Positions 16,766-23,912 of a DNA stretch of 43,044 nt are shown one piece after another. Numbering within the stretch: the first letter of the stretch is position 1; the number at the start of each line of letters is the position of its first letter. The notes under the pieces were generated by a model. The model did no database searches, was not told the DNA's origin, and worked only from the letters and a program-made list of their open reading frames with translations. The translations under genes and the position numbers were made by a program. This stretch comes from Oceanicola sp. S124. GTDB lineage: Bacteria > Pseudomonadota > Alphaproteobacteria > Rhodobacterales > Rhodobacteraceae. Location: the NCBI RefSeq assembly GCF_000220565.1, contig NZ_AFPM01000186.1, positions 1 to 43,044 of the forward strand, read 5' to 3'.

Positions 16766-17998
16766 GTGACCTCAATCCGCCGCTCCTTCCTGCCCCGTGG
16801 CGCCTCGATGGCGCTGCTGCTCGCTGCCTGCTCGGCCCCGCCCGAGGCAGGCAACCTCGAGCCGGTGGCCGAGGGCACGGCCTACCAGGCCCAGTACCGC
16901 GCCTTCGAGGTGAGCCGTGCCGAGACCGCCCTGCTGCGCGCGCCGGCGATGAATGCCGCGAGCTGCCTGCCGGCGGCCGGGGACCTGGGCGAGGCGGGCT
17001 CGAAGGTCGGGCCGGCGACCCCTGTGGCGCTTGAGGGCGAATTGCTCAGCCGGGGGGACCTGGTGCAGCTGCGCCTGCCCGAGGATGAAACCTTCAGCGG
17101 CGAATATGTCATTTCGCGCGATGGCACCCTGAAGCTGCCCTATCTGGCGCCGGTCGAGGCCCAGGGCCGCAGCACCGATCAGGTCGCCCGCGAGATCCGC
17201 TCGGCCCTGGTGGCCGGCGACTTCTACGGCGCCGAGCCGCAGCTTTCCCTGCTGCTGATGGACCTCGCGCCGGTCCGCGTGGCGGTGCGCGGAGCCGTCT
17301 TCGAGCCCCATGCGCTGGATATCGGCGGCGTGTCCGGTGACACGGTCGACAGCCGCCGACAGGCCGCGCTTGGCGCTTCGACCGAGGCTCGCAACCTGTC
17401 TGTCGCGCTGCGCAGTGCCGGTGGCGTGCGCCCGGATGCCGATCTTTCGGCGGTGCGCCTGACCCGGGCCGGGGTCAGCTACACGCTGGACCTGCGCGGC
17501 ATCGTCGAGGGCCGGGACGCGCCCGACGTGGTGCTGGTGACCGGAGACGAGATCTTCGTGCCCTCGCGCCAGTGCTTCCAGGATGCGCTGATGACGCCCA
17601 GCCCGATCTCGCCGCCGGGGATATCGCTCTACCTGTCGAACCTGACCCAGCCGGCGTCCGGCAATGCGCCCTCGGCCATCGGACAGACCGTGCGCGAGCT
17701 GCCCTATGGCGCGCGCTACATGCAGGCCGTGGTGGATGCAAACTGCGTCGGTGGGGCCCGGGCCTCCAGTGCCGCGCGATCGGCGGCGCTGTTCACCCGC
17801 AATCCGATGACCGATGTGTCGGCGGTGATCGAACGGCCGGTGGAAGAGATGCGCCAGCGGGCCGACCGGGACGACTACGATCCCTACCTGCTGCCCGGCG
17901 ATGCCATTGCCTGTTACGACAGCGGCGTCACCAACCTGACCGAAGTCGGTCGGGTGCTGGGCGTGCTCGGCGCGGTCGCGGTGCTGGGACGGGACTGA
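16766..17998 (+). CDS. Polysaccharide export outer-membrane lipoprotein (Wza-like)
   Basis: A 410-aa exporter. The N-terminus has basic residues (R5, R6, R11) and a lipobox LLLAAC with Cys22, so a lipoprotein is predicted. The polysaccharide-export domain runs ~90-175 (LLSRGDLVQLRLPEDETFSGEYVISRDG, then GTLKLPYL), followed by SLBB-like repeats (~178-275, VRVAVRGAVFEPHAL). The start is GTG 16766; the internal ATG at 16808 would give too short a signal. It should form the outer-membrane channel for the polymer. The C-terminal part (~300-410) is less typical for Wza and has several Cys (C271, C324, C386). It is transcribed alone. Confidence 0.88.
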   Translation: MTSIRRSFLPRGASMALLLAACSAPPEAGNLEPVAEGTAYQAQYRAFEVSRAETALLRAPAMNAASCLPAAGDLGEAGSKVGPATPVALEGELLSRGDLVQLRLPEDETFSGEYVISRDGTLKLPYLAPVEAQGRSTDQVAREIRSALVAGDFYGAEPQLSLLLMDLAPVRVAVRGAVFEPHALDIGGVSGDTVDSRRQAALGASTEARNLSVALRSAGGVRPDADLSAVRLTRAGVSYTLDLRGIVEGRDAPDVVLVTGDEIFVPSRQCFQDALMTPSPISPPGISLYLSNLTQPASGNAPSAIGQTVRELPYGARYMQAVVDANCVGGARASSAARSAALFTRNPMTDVSAVIERPVEEMRQRADRDDYDPYLLPGDAIACYDSGVTNLTEVGRVLGVLGAVAVLGRD

Positions 17999-18035
17999 GG
18001 CGCGCCGTCCGGCAACAGGCACCGGCTTGCAGGAC

Positions 18036-18074
18036 GGGCCTTTTCAGCATGGCCTGGGAAAGGCCCTGATGCTG
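18036..18074. terminator. Hairpin between convergent export and kinase genes
   Basis: The 119-base convergent gap holds overlapping stems, GGGCCTTT / AAAGGCCC and CAGCAT-GGCCT / AGGCC-CTG-ATGCTG. Either fold could end both transcripts. There is no strong U-tract, so bidirectional termination is a proposal. Confidence 0.5.
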
Positions 18075-18117
18075 GGCCAGAGACATGTGTCAAAGGAGCG
18101 CCCCGCGTCGGCAGGGG

Positions 18118-20709
18118 TCAGGCCACCGCCAGGCGCTTGTCGATCGCGCGGAGCTGGTCGAGGCTGTCACGCCAGAGCGGTTCCAGCGCCGCGAGTTCAT
18201 CTTGAGCCACATCCTGGTTGCGCTTGGTCTTGGTCTCGATGTCGGCAAGAGCGCGGCGCAGGGCAGTCAATCCGAAGGTACCGCAGGTGCCGGCGCAGGC
18301 GTGGGCCAGGCGGGCGATCTCGCTGCGGTCGCCGGGGCCGGAAACCAGGGCGGCGATGCAGCCATCGGTCTCGGCGGTGAAGCGTTCCAGCAACTTGCGG
18401 CCGGTTTCGACGCCGGTGCCGGCCAGAAGGGTCTCGATCTGGTCGCGGTCGATCAGGGGCGCTGCGACATCGGCCTCCTGCGGCTCGGCACCGGGCCCGG
18501 ACAGCCGCCCGCCCACGATATCGTTCAGGCAGCGGGCAAGCACCTTGCGGTCGATCGGCTTGGGCAGGGTCTGCGAAATGCCGACGGCGCGGAACCGCTC
18601 GATCTCTTCCGGCAGCGCATGGGCGGTCAGGGCGACGATGGGCACATCGGCTGAGGCGCCATTGCCGGCGCGGATGCGGCAGGCGGCTTCGGCGCCGTCC
18701 ATGACCGGCATGGAGATATCCATCAGGATGACATCGAAGCGCTGCGCATTGGCCCACTCCACGCCGGCCTGGCCGTCGACGGCCTCGGTCACCGTGTGGC
18801 CATCGCTTTCCAGCATCTCGCGGGCGATGAAGCGGTTGATCTCGTTGTCCTCGACCAGCAGCACTTCCATCGGCACGGCGGCGGGGGCCTGGCTTTCGGA
18901 GCCGACGGCCTCGTCCTGGGCGGCGGCTTCGGAGACAGGGATGCGGATCCAGAACAGGCTGCCGTCGCCCGGCTCGCTTTCCGCGCCCAGTTCGGCATCC
19001 ATCACCTTGGCGAGACGCCGCACGATACCCAGCCCCAGCCCGGTGCCCCCGGCCTGGCGCGCGTAAGAGCTGTCGAGGGTCTCGAAATCGTTGAAGATCC
19101 GTTCGATATCGCCCTCGGCGATGCCAATGCCGCTGTCGATGACGCGGAACTCGATCTGGTTGCGTTCGGCGCCCAGCATCTCGACCTCGATGTCGATGCC
19201 GCCGCCGCGGGTGAACTTGGCGGCGTTGCTGACCAGGTTCAGCAGGATCTGGCGGATCTTGCGTGAGTCGCCGGTCAGCCGGTCGCTGGCAGGGCCGACC
19301 CAGGACCAGCTGAGGTCATTGCCGTTGCTGCTGGCCAGGGTCGCGGTGCTCTCGACCACCCCGTCCATCAGACGCGAGACCGAGAAGGGCCGCGACTCGG
19401 CCTTCATCTTGCCGGCCTCGAACTTGGCCAGGTCGAGCACGTCGTTGACCAGACCCAGCAGGTGCTCGCCCGAGCCCTGCATCAGGTCCAGCAACTCGCT
19501 CTGGGTCTCGTTCAGCTCGTGGTCGCGCAACAGCTGCATCGAGCCGAGCAGGCCGTTCAGCGGGGTGCGCATCTCGTGGCTCATCACCGCGAGGAATTCG
19601 GACTTAGAACGCTCTCCGGCCAGGGCGCGGTCGCGGGCCTGGGTGATCATTTCTTCCTGGGCCTTCCGCAGCGAGATGTCGCGGACGAAGGAGACGTAGA
19701 GATGTTCGTCGTCGGCAGCCCGATCGAAGGAGACCTCGGCCGGGAAGCGGCGTCCAAAGCGGTCGACCGCGATGACTTCGTGCGGGTGCAGGATGTGGTC
19801 GCCGCGTTCGCGCGCCTTCATCACGTTGCGCACCACGTTCTGCAATTCGTCCGCCTGGTCATTGGTCATCAGGATGTCGCGGACCCGGCGGCCGATGGCC
19901 TCGTCGCGGCGATAGCCGAAGATACGCTCTGCGGCAGAGTTGTAATCCCGGATGACGCCCAGGTCGTCGGTCACCACGATGGCGTCCAGCGAGGTCTCGA
20001 CGATGGTGTGCATGCGGTTGGCGCGGCCCTCGGCCAGCTCGGCGTGCTCGCGGGCTTCGCGGGTCAGCCGCATCAGCACCAGGGCGATCAGCGACAGGCC
20101 GGCGATGAAGGCGAAGAGCACCGCCGCGATCAGGCTGAGCTTGCGGATCAGGCTGGCCTCGTTGGCGTCGGCAACGCGCACGAAGGCATCCAGAGCGGCC
20201 AGCGAGAAGGCCCGCACGGCAACTCCGGTCGCGGCCGCATCCTCGGCGATGGCGGGCAGGGCGGCGGCGAGCTTGGCGTCATCGCCGTCGATCAGCGGGA
20301 TCGTCCGGTCGAGGAAGGCGACGACCTCCCCGCGGGGGATCGTCAGGGCCTGTTCGCGTTCGATGCTGTCGAAGGGTTCGGAGAAGTCGACGGTGTTCAT
20401 CCGGCTGTAGAACACGTCGAAGCGCAGGCGGGTGTCGCGCAGGGCCCGCTGCACGACATCGGGCGCACTGCCGTCCTCGACCGCTTCCTGCGCTGCCTGG
20501 AGTTGCAGGCGGAAGTTGAGGAATTCGACATCGGCCTGGGACAGGCTCCATTGAAGCCCGTCCGCCTTGGATGAGGTAAGACGCTCGATCTCGAAGAGCA
20601 CCGTCCAAGCCGTCCCTGCCACCAGCGCCACGCAGAGTGCCAAGGTGACGATTGCCGCCATTGGTCGCTGCCACAGTGCGGCCCCGGAAGTCTTCAGGCT
20701 CGGGCTCAT
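18118..20709 (-). CDS. Hybrid sensor histidine kinase (PAS-HisKA-HATPase-REC-Hpt)
   Basis: An 863-aa inner-membrane sensor. Order: TM helix ~17-39, helical periplasmic domain ~45-185, TM ~190-214, PAS ~230-345, HisKA with SHEMRTPLNG (phospho-His378), HATPase with N-box (N491/N495), DSGIGI (~525-530) and GGTGLGLGI (554-562), receiver ~615-730 with phospho-Asp664 and Lys717, and a C-terminal Hpt domain with LAHACAGTCGTFG (His803). The Hpt motif has Ala where Lys usually follows the His by three. It can run His-Asp-His steps within one chain and needs an outside receiver. ATG 20709 has GAGGGA. It follows the periplasmic SUOX-fold gene by 29 bases, probably one transcript. Confidence 0.94.
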   Translation of the reverse strand: MSPSLKTSGAALWQRPMAAIVTLALCVALVAGTAWTVLFEIERLTSSKADGLQWSLSQADVEFLNFRLQLQAAQEAVEDGSAPDVVQRALRDTRLRFDVFYSRMNTVDFSEPFDSIEREQALTIPRGEVVAFLDRTIPLIDGDDAKLAAALPAIAEDAAATGVAVRAFSLAALDAFVRVADANEASLIRKLSLIAAVLFAFIAGLSLIALVLMRLTREAREHAELAEGRANRMHTIVETSLDAIVVTDDLGVIRDYNSAAERIFGYRRDEAIGRRVRDILMTNDQADELQNVVRNVMKARERGDHILHPHEVIAVDRFGRRFPAEVSFDRAADDEHLYVSFVRDISLRKAQEEMITQARDRALAGERSKSEFLAVMSHEMRTPLNGLLGSMQLLRDHELNETQSELLDLMQGSGEHLLGLVNDVLDLAKFEAGKMKAESRPFSVSRLMDGVVESTATLASSNGNDLSWSWVGPASDRLTGDSRKIRQILLNLVSNAAKFTRGGGIDIEVEMLGAERNQIEFRVIDSGIGIAEGDIERIFNDFETLDSSYARQAGGTGLGLGIVRRLAKVMDAELGAESEPGDGSLFWIRIPVSEAAAQDEAVGSESQAPAAVPMEVLLVEDNEINRFIAREMLESDGHTVTEAVDGQAGVEWANAQRFDVILMDISMPVMDGAEAACRIRAGNGASADVPIVALTAHALPEEIERFRAVGISQTLPKPIDRKVLARCLNDIVGGRLSGPGAEPQEADVAAPLIDRDQIETLLAGTGVETGRKLLERFTAETDGCIAALVSGPGDRSEIARLAHACAGTCGTFGLTALRRALADIETKTKRNQDVAQDELAALEPLWRDSLDQLRAIDKRLAVA

Positions 20710-20738
20710 GCGGTGTCCCTCGTGCAGAGGCCCGGCGA

Positions 20739-21248
20739 TCAGTCGATGACGCGCAGGCGGTCCAGTTGCCAGACACTTCTAAAATGAATCACGTCCGTGC
20801 GATAGGCCGAGGACACGTCATAAGGATAAACGATCCAGAGCGGACCCTTCTCACGCACTGACATCGTCTGGCCGTGGTTGCGATAGGCCAGGATCGGATA
20901 ATCCTGATCCCAGCCGTCACGCGGAATGGTGACCGCGTAATCGTTGATGGCTGTCAGATCCAGCGCCTTGGCGTCGGGGGCGACGGCATCGACCAGGATC
21001 TGAAGCGGCACACCGGTGAATTCCTGCATGCCGTCGGTCCAGTTGGTGGTGGTGTCGATCTCGGCAACCGGAAACGCCTCCAGATCGGCGAGGGTGAACT
21101 CGGCCAGAACCGTCCCTTCCTCGTCAAGCACGGTGAGCAGGATCGGTTCCGCATCCTGTGCAAGGGCCGGCAGAGCAGGGGCGGCGAAGCTTGCGGCGAT
21201 CACGGCAAGAGCCGAGAGTCGCTTGGCGAGGCGTGGCAGTGCGAACAT
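20739..21248 (-). CDS. Periplasmic SUOX-fold (molybdopterin oxidoreductase-like) protein without cysteine
   Basis: A 169-aa secreted protein: signal peptide ~1-30 ending LPALA-QDAEP, then a small domain resembling the molybdopterin-binding fold of sulfite-oxidase relatives (FTLADLEAFP, TTTNWTDGMQEFTGVPLQIL, GPLWIVYPYD). No Cys exists anywhere in the protein, so the molybdenum-ligating Cys of true enzymes is absent and catalysis is unlikely. Lying directly before the hybrid kinase gene, it is best read as a periplasmic ligand-binding partner of that sensor (inference). Candidate operator copy B lies 74 bases upstream. The fold assignment is moderately sure. Confidence 0.75.
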   Translation of the reverse strand: MFALPRLAKRLSALAVIAASFAAPALPALAQDAEPILLTVLDEEGTVLAEFTLADLEAFPVAEIDTTTNWTDGMQEFTGVPLQILVDAVAPDAKALDLTAINDYAVTIPRDGWDQDYPILAYRNHGQTMSVREKGPLWIVYPYDVSSAYRTDVIHFRSVWQLDRLRVID

Positions 21249-21321
21249 GATGCGAATCCTTTTTTACCGGTGAGTGTCGCATAAAACTCTAGAGTCTCCT
21301 TCGGGGCATCCGAAGACTTAA

Positions 21322-21339
21322 CCTATCCGAAAGGGTAGG
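21322..21339. promoter_or_regulatory. Exopolysaccharide-locus dyad, copy B
   Basis: CCTAT-CCGAAAGG-GTAGG, 74 bases upstream of the SUOX-fold protein start (minus strand). Read in reverse it is CCTAC-CCTTTCGG-ATAGG, nearly the same as copy A. Its position suits control of the sensor operon. Confidence 0.5.
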
Positions 21340-21408
21340 ATCTGCTATTTTCTCAACGCGTACCATTCGGCCTGCCCGGGAAACCGCCGGGGCCGTGGGG
21401 TCGGGCGC

Positions 21409-22800
21409 TCAGTAGGCGCCACGGCCGCCGACGACCGCCCGCGCGGTCAGCGCGAGCAGCATCATGTCAAGGAAGATAGAGCGCGAGCGGACATAGGCCA
21501 GATCAAGGTCGACCATCTTGTCGAAGCCGATCTCTGCCCGGCCCGAGACCTGCCACAGACCGGTCAGCCCGGGGCGGACGGCAAGCCGCCCAAGGGCCCT
21601 GGCCGGATAGGCCGCGACCTCTTCGGGCAGGGCCGGACGGGGGCCGACGATGGACATGTCGCCCTTCAGCACGTTGAGGATCTGGGCCAGTTCGTCGATC
21701 GAAAGGCGGCGCAGGATCCGACCGACGCGGGTGATCCGGGGATCGTTGCGCGCCTTGAAGCAGATGCCCTCGCGGTCCGAGCTTTGCAGCAGCGCGGCCC
21801 GCCGTGCCTCGGCGTCGCGATACATCGAGCGGAACTTTAGCATGGTGAAAGGCTTGCCGTCGCGCCCGATGCGGGTCTGGCGGAACAGCACCGGCCCGCC
21901 GCTTTCGAGGCGGATCGCCAGGGCGGTCACCAGCAGCAGCGGAGAGAGGAGCACCAGCGCCACCGAGGCGATCAGCAGGTCGAAGGCACGGCGGGCGGCC
22001 TCTCCGGCGGGGCGCTGTGTGCGGGCGTCGCGACGGGCGCGGATCAGGAACTCGACATTGCCGATCAGGTAGCGGCGGGCCATGCGGCGCGGCTCCATCG
22101 CCAGGCGCCAGACCCATTCGGCCTTCGCCTTGCGGACCAGGGCGGGGGCCCGCTGGACCCGACCGGCAAGAAAGTCGAACAGCGCGCCGACGCCCATCGA
22201 CAGACGGGGCGACAGCCGGGCCGCGTTGCGGGCCAGCCAGGTGTCCTGGAAGGGAACGCCGAGGGCGACCAGCAGGATGTCGGCGCGCGAGGCATTGATC
22301 TGGGCGATGGCCGCAGCCTCGTCCTTCATGCCGTCATAGCCGTCACGGGTGCCGGCGATCTTCAGCCCCGGGATGTCGCGTTGCATCCGCAGGGCCGCGC
22401 CCTCGGCCACGCCGGGCTGCCCGCCCAGCAGGAAGACCGAAAGGCCGCGGCGGGCGGCCGCCGCCAGCAGCCGGGGGCAGAAATCGGTGCCGTTGAGGTT
22501 CTCGGTGAAACGCTTCTCTTGCATCCGGGCGGCCAGTTCGACGCCGATCCCGTCGGGCAGGATCATGTCGGCCGTCACCAGCGCGTCGCGATAACCGGCG
22601 TCCTTCGCGGCGACATTGCCGCAATGGGCATTCAGGAAGGCAACGCGGGCGCGCCGTCCCGGCAGCATCAGGCGTGCAATGACGGCCTCGGTCCCGGCAT
22701 CCACGATGCCGAGGCCGAACAGGCGGATCCGGGGCAGCACCGGGCTACCCTTGACCGGGCGGGCATCTTGCAGATGGGCAAGCTGGGTCGGGAAATTCAT
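21409..22800 (-). CDS. Fusion of WecG/TagA/CpsF glycosyltransferase (GT26) and WbaP-type priming sugar transferase
   Basis: A 463-aa two-domain protein. Residues ~25-235 match GT26 (FLNAHCGNVAAKD ~56-67, LPDGIGVELA with the likely catalytic Asp83, LLVALGVPFQDTWLARN). Residues ~268-463 match the bacterial sugar transferase family: a membrane helix ~275-297, KFRSM (322-326), RVGRILRRLSIDELAQILNV, SIVGPRP (383-389) and RPGLTGLWQVSGR (409-421). The C-terminal domain should load the first sugar phosphate onto undecaprenyl phosphate and the N-terminal domain add the second sugar. GGAGGA precedes ATG 22800. It appears monocistronic, divergent from the LuxR regulator. Confidence 0.93.
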   Translation of the reverse strand: MNFPTQLAHLQDARPVKGSPVLPRIRLFGLGIVDAGTEAVIARLMLPGRRARVAFLNAHCGNVAAKDAGYRDALVTADMILPDGIGVELAARMQEKRFTENLNGTDFCPRLLAAAARRGLSVFLLGGQPGVAEGAALRMQRDIPGLKIAGTRDGYDGMKDEAAAIAQINASRADILLVALGVPFQDTWLARNAARLSPRLSMGVGALFDFLAGRVQRAPALVRKAKAEWVWRLAMEPRRMARRYLIGNVEFLIRARRDARTQRPAGEAARRAFDLLIASVALVLLSPLLLVTALAIRLESGGPVLFRQTRIGRDGKPFTMLKFRSMYRDAEARRAALLQSSDREGICFKARNDPRITRVGRILRRLSIDELAQILNVLKGDMSIVGPRPALPEEVAAYPARALGRLAVRPGLTGLWQVSGRAEIGFDKMVDLDLAYVRSRSIFLDMMLLALTARAVVGGRGAY

Positions 22801-23113
22801 CTGGGTCCTCCGAATGTGCGTTTCGTTACATTCAGATGACCGAGGGGGCCTTCCGCGCTCAATCGCGCGGGGGGCGAGGACGGCGGGACTTTCGCAGAGC
22901 CCGCTCCCTCGAGGAAGAGGTGGCGTCGATCCGCCGGTATGGGCCTTGATCCCGAAGGAGGGGGGCATTATCCCTAAGAATATTCAGCATTCTCCTTTCG
23001 GGTTCCCCGATTTGGTCACATTCTTGGTGTGTTGTTAACCAGTGACCGACGTCTTGATTCGAAATGACGGGAATTGAACAGTGATTACGGCTAGCCCCCT
23101 GCAGGAGACTTCT
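22801..23113. promoter_or_regulatory. Divergent control region, GT26-WbaP gene / LuxR gene
   Basis: A 313-base spacer with no gene that I can support. It holds CCGGTATGGGCCTT (22934-22947), nearly repeated before the Wzz-like gene (23823-23836), a CTCCTTTCGGG block (22993-23003) sharing the CCTTTCGG core of dyads A and B, and nested inverted repeats GGTCAC/GTGACC (23014-23019 and 23042-23047) around TTGGT/AACCA. These sit 66-100 bases before the regulator start and may be its own operator. Confidence 0.4.
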
Positions 23114-23752
23114 GTGCGTAATATGGCTTCTGGTGGCATGCGGGTGCTGATCGCGGATGATCATGATCTTCTCCGGGATACCCTTCAGGCATTCCTGAAT
23201 GCCGAGGGCGGCTTCGAAACCGTGACCGTCGCCTCTTATGACGAGGCCGTGGAACGGGTCGAACGGGACGACGACTATGATCTTGTGCTGCTCGACTACT
23301 CCATGCCCGGCATGTCCGGCATCGAGGGCCTGCAACGCATGATGGAGCAGACCGGCCACAAGCGTGTCGCCATCATCTCGGGTACCGCCAGCCGCGAGAT
23401 CGCGGAAGAGGCGCTGGCCATGGGCGCCGCCGGTTTCCTGCCCAAGACCCTGTCGGCCAAGTCGCTGATCAACGCCGTGCGCTTCATGGCCATGGGAGAG
23501 CAGTACGCCCCGCTGGAATTCATGCGCGCCACCGCCGACGAGACGTCGAACCCGCTGGCCGACAAGCTCTCGCACCGCGAGTTGCAGGTGCTGGAGGGGC
23601 TGACCCAGGGCAAGTCCAACAAGGAAATCGCCCGCGATCTGGATATCCGCGAGCCGACGGTGAAGCTGCACGTCAAGACGCTGTATCGCAAGATCAACGC
23701 CTCGAACCGCACCCAGGCGGCGATGATCGCCAAGGAAGCCGGCCTCTTCTGA
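23114..23752 (+). CDS. LuxR/NarL-type response regulator
   Basis: A 212-aa two-domain regulator. The receiver (~9-125) has acidic D15/D16, phospho-Asp61 (LVLLDYSMPGMSG), Ser89 and Lys111 (FLPKTL). The C-terminal LuxR HTH (~152-210) reads LSHRELQVLEGLTQGKSNKE and TVKLHVKTLYRKINASNRTQ. GTG 23114 is chosen because GGAG lies six bases before it; an upstream GTG at 23081 and ATG 23123 are alternatives. No kinase is adjacent, but the hybrid kinase 2.4 kb away in the same locus lacks an output regulator, so this is its likely partner. It probably controls the exopolysaccharide genes. Confidence 0.92.
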   Translation: MRNMASGGMRVLIADDHDLLRDTLQAFLNAEGGFETVTVASYDEAVERVERDDDYDLVLLDYSMPGMSGIEGLQRMMEQTGHKRVAIISGTASREIAEEALAMGAAGFLPKTLSAKSLINAVRFMAMGEQYAPLEFMRATADETSNPLADKLSHRELQVLEGLTQGKSNKEIARDLDIREPTVKLHVKTLYRKINASNRTQAAMIAKEAGLF

Positions 23753-23802
23753 CAGGAGCTCCGGCGTCTGCTTTCCCTTCTAAGGCATGACGTGTTTCAG
23801 GC

Positions 23803-23826
23803 CCGCCTATCCCGCCGTATAGGCGG
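23803..23826. promoter_or_regulatory. Exopolysaccharide-locus dyad, copy C
   Basis: Perfect inverted repeat CCGCCTAT-CCCGCCGT-ATAGGCGG; its core CCTAT-N8-ATAGG (23806-23823) has the same geometry as copies A and B. It lies 87 bases before the Wzz-like start. It also sits 50 bases after the LuxR gene within a longer AGGCCC/GGGCCT stem followed by only TTT, so a terminator role is an alternative. Confidence 0.5.
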
Positions 23827-23912
23827 TATGGGCCTTTGCGCGTTCAGGGTAACCTTGGGCGCGGCCCCGGCAGGGGGCGCGCTGCGCTAGACGGGGGGCA
23901 AGGAGATCCACC

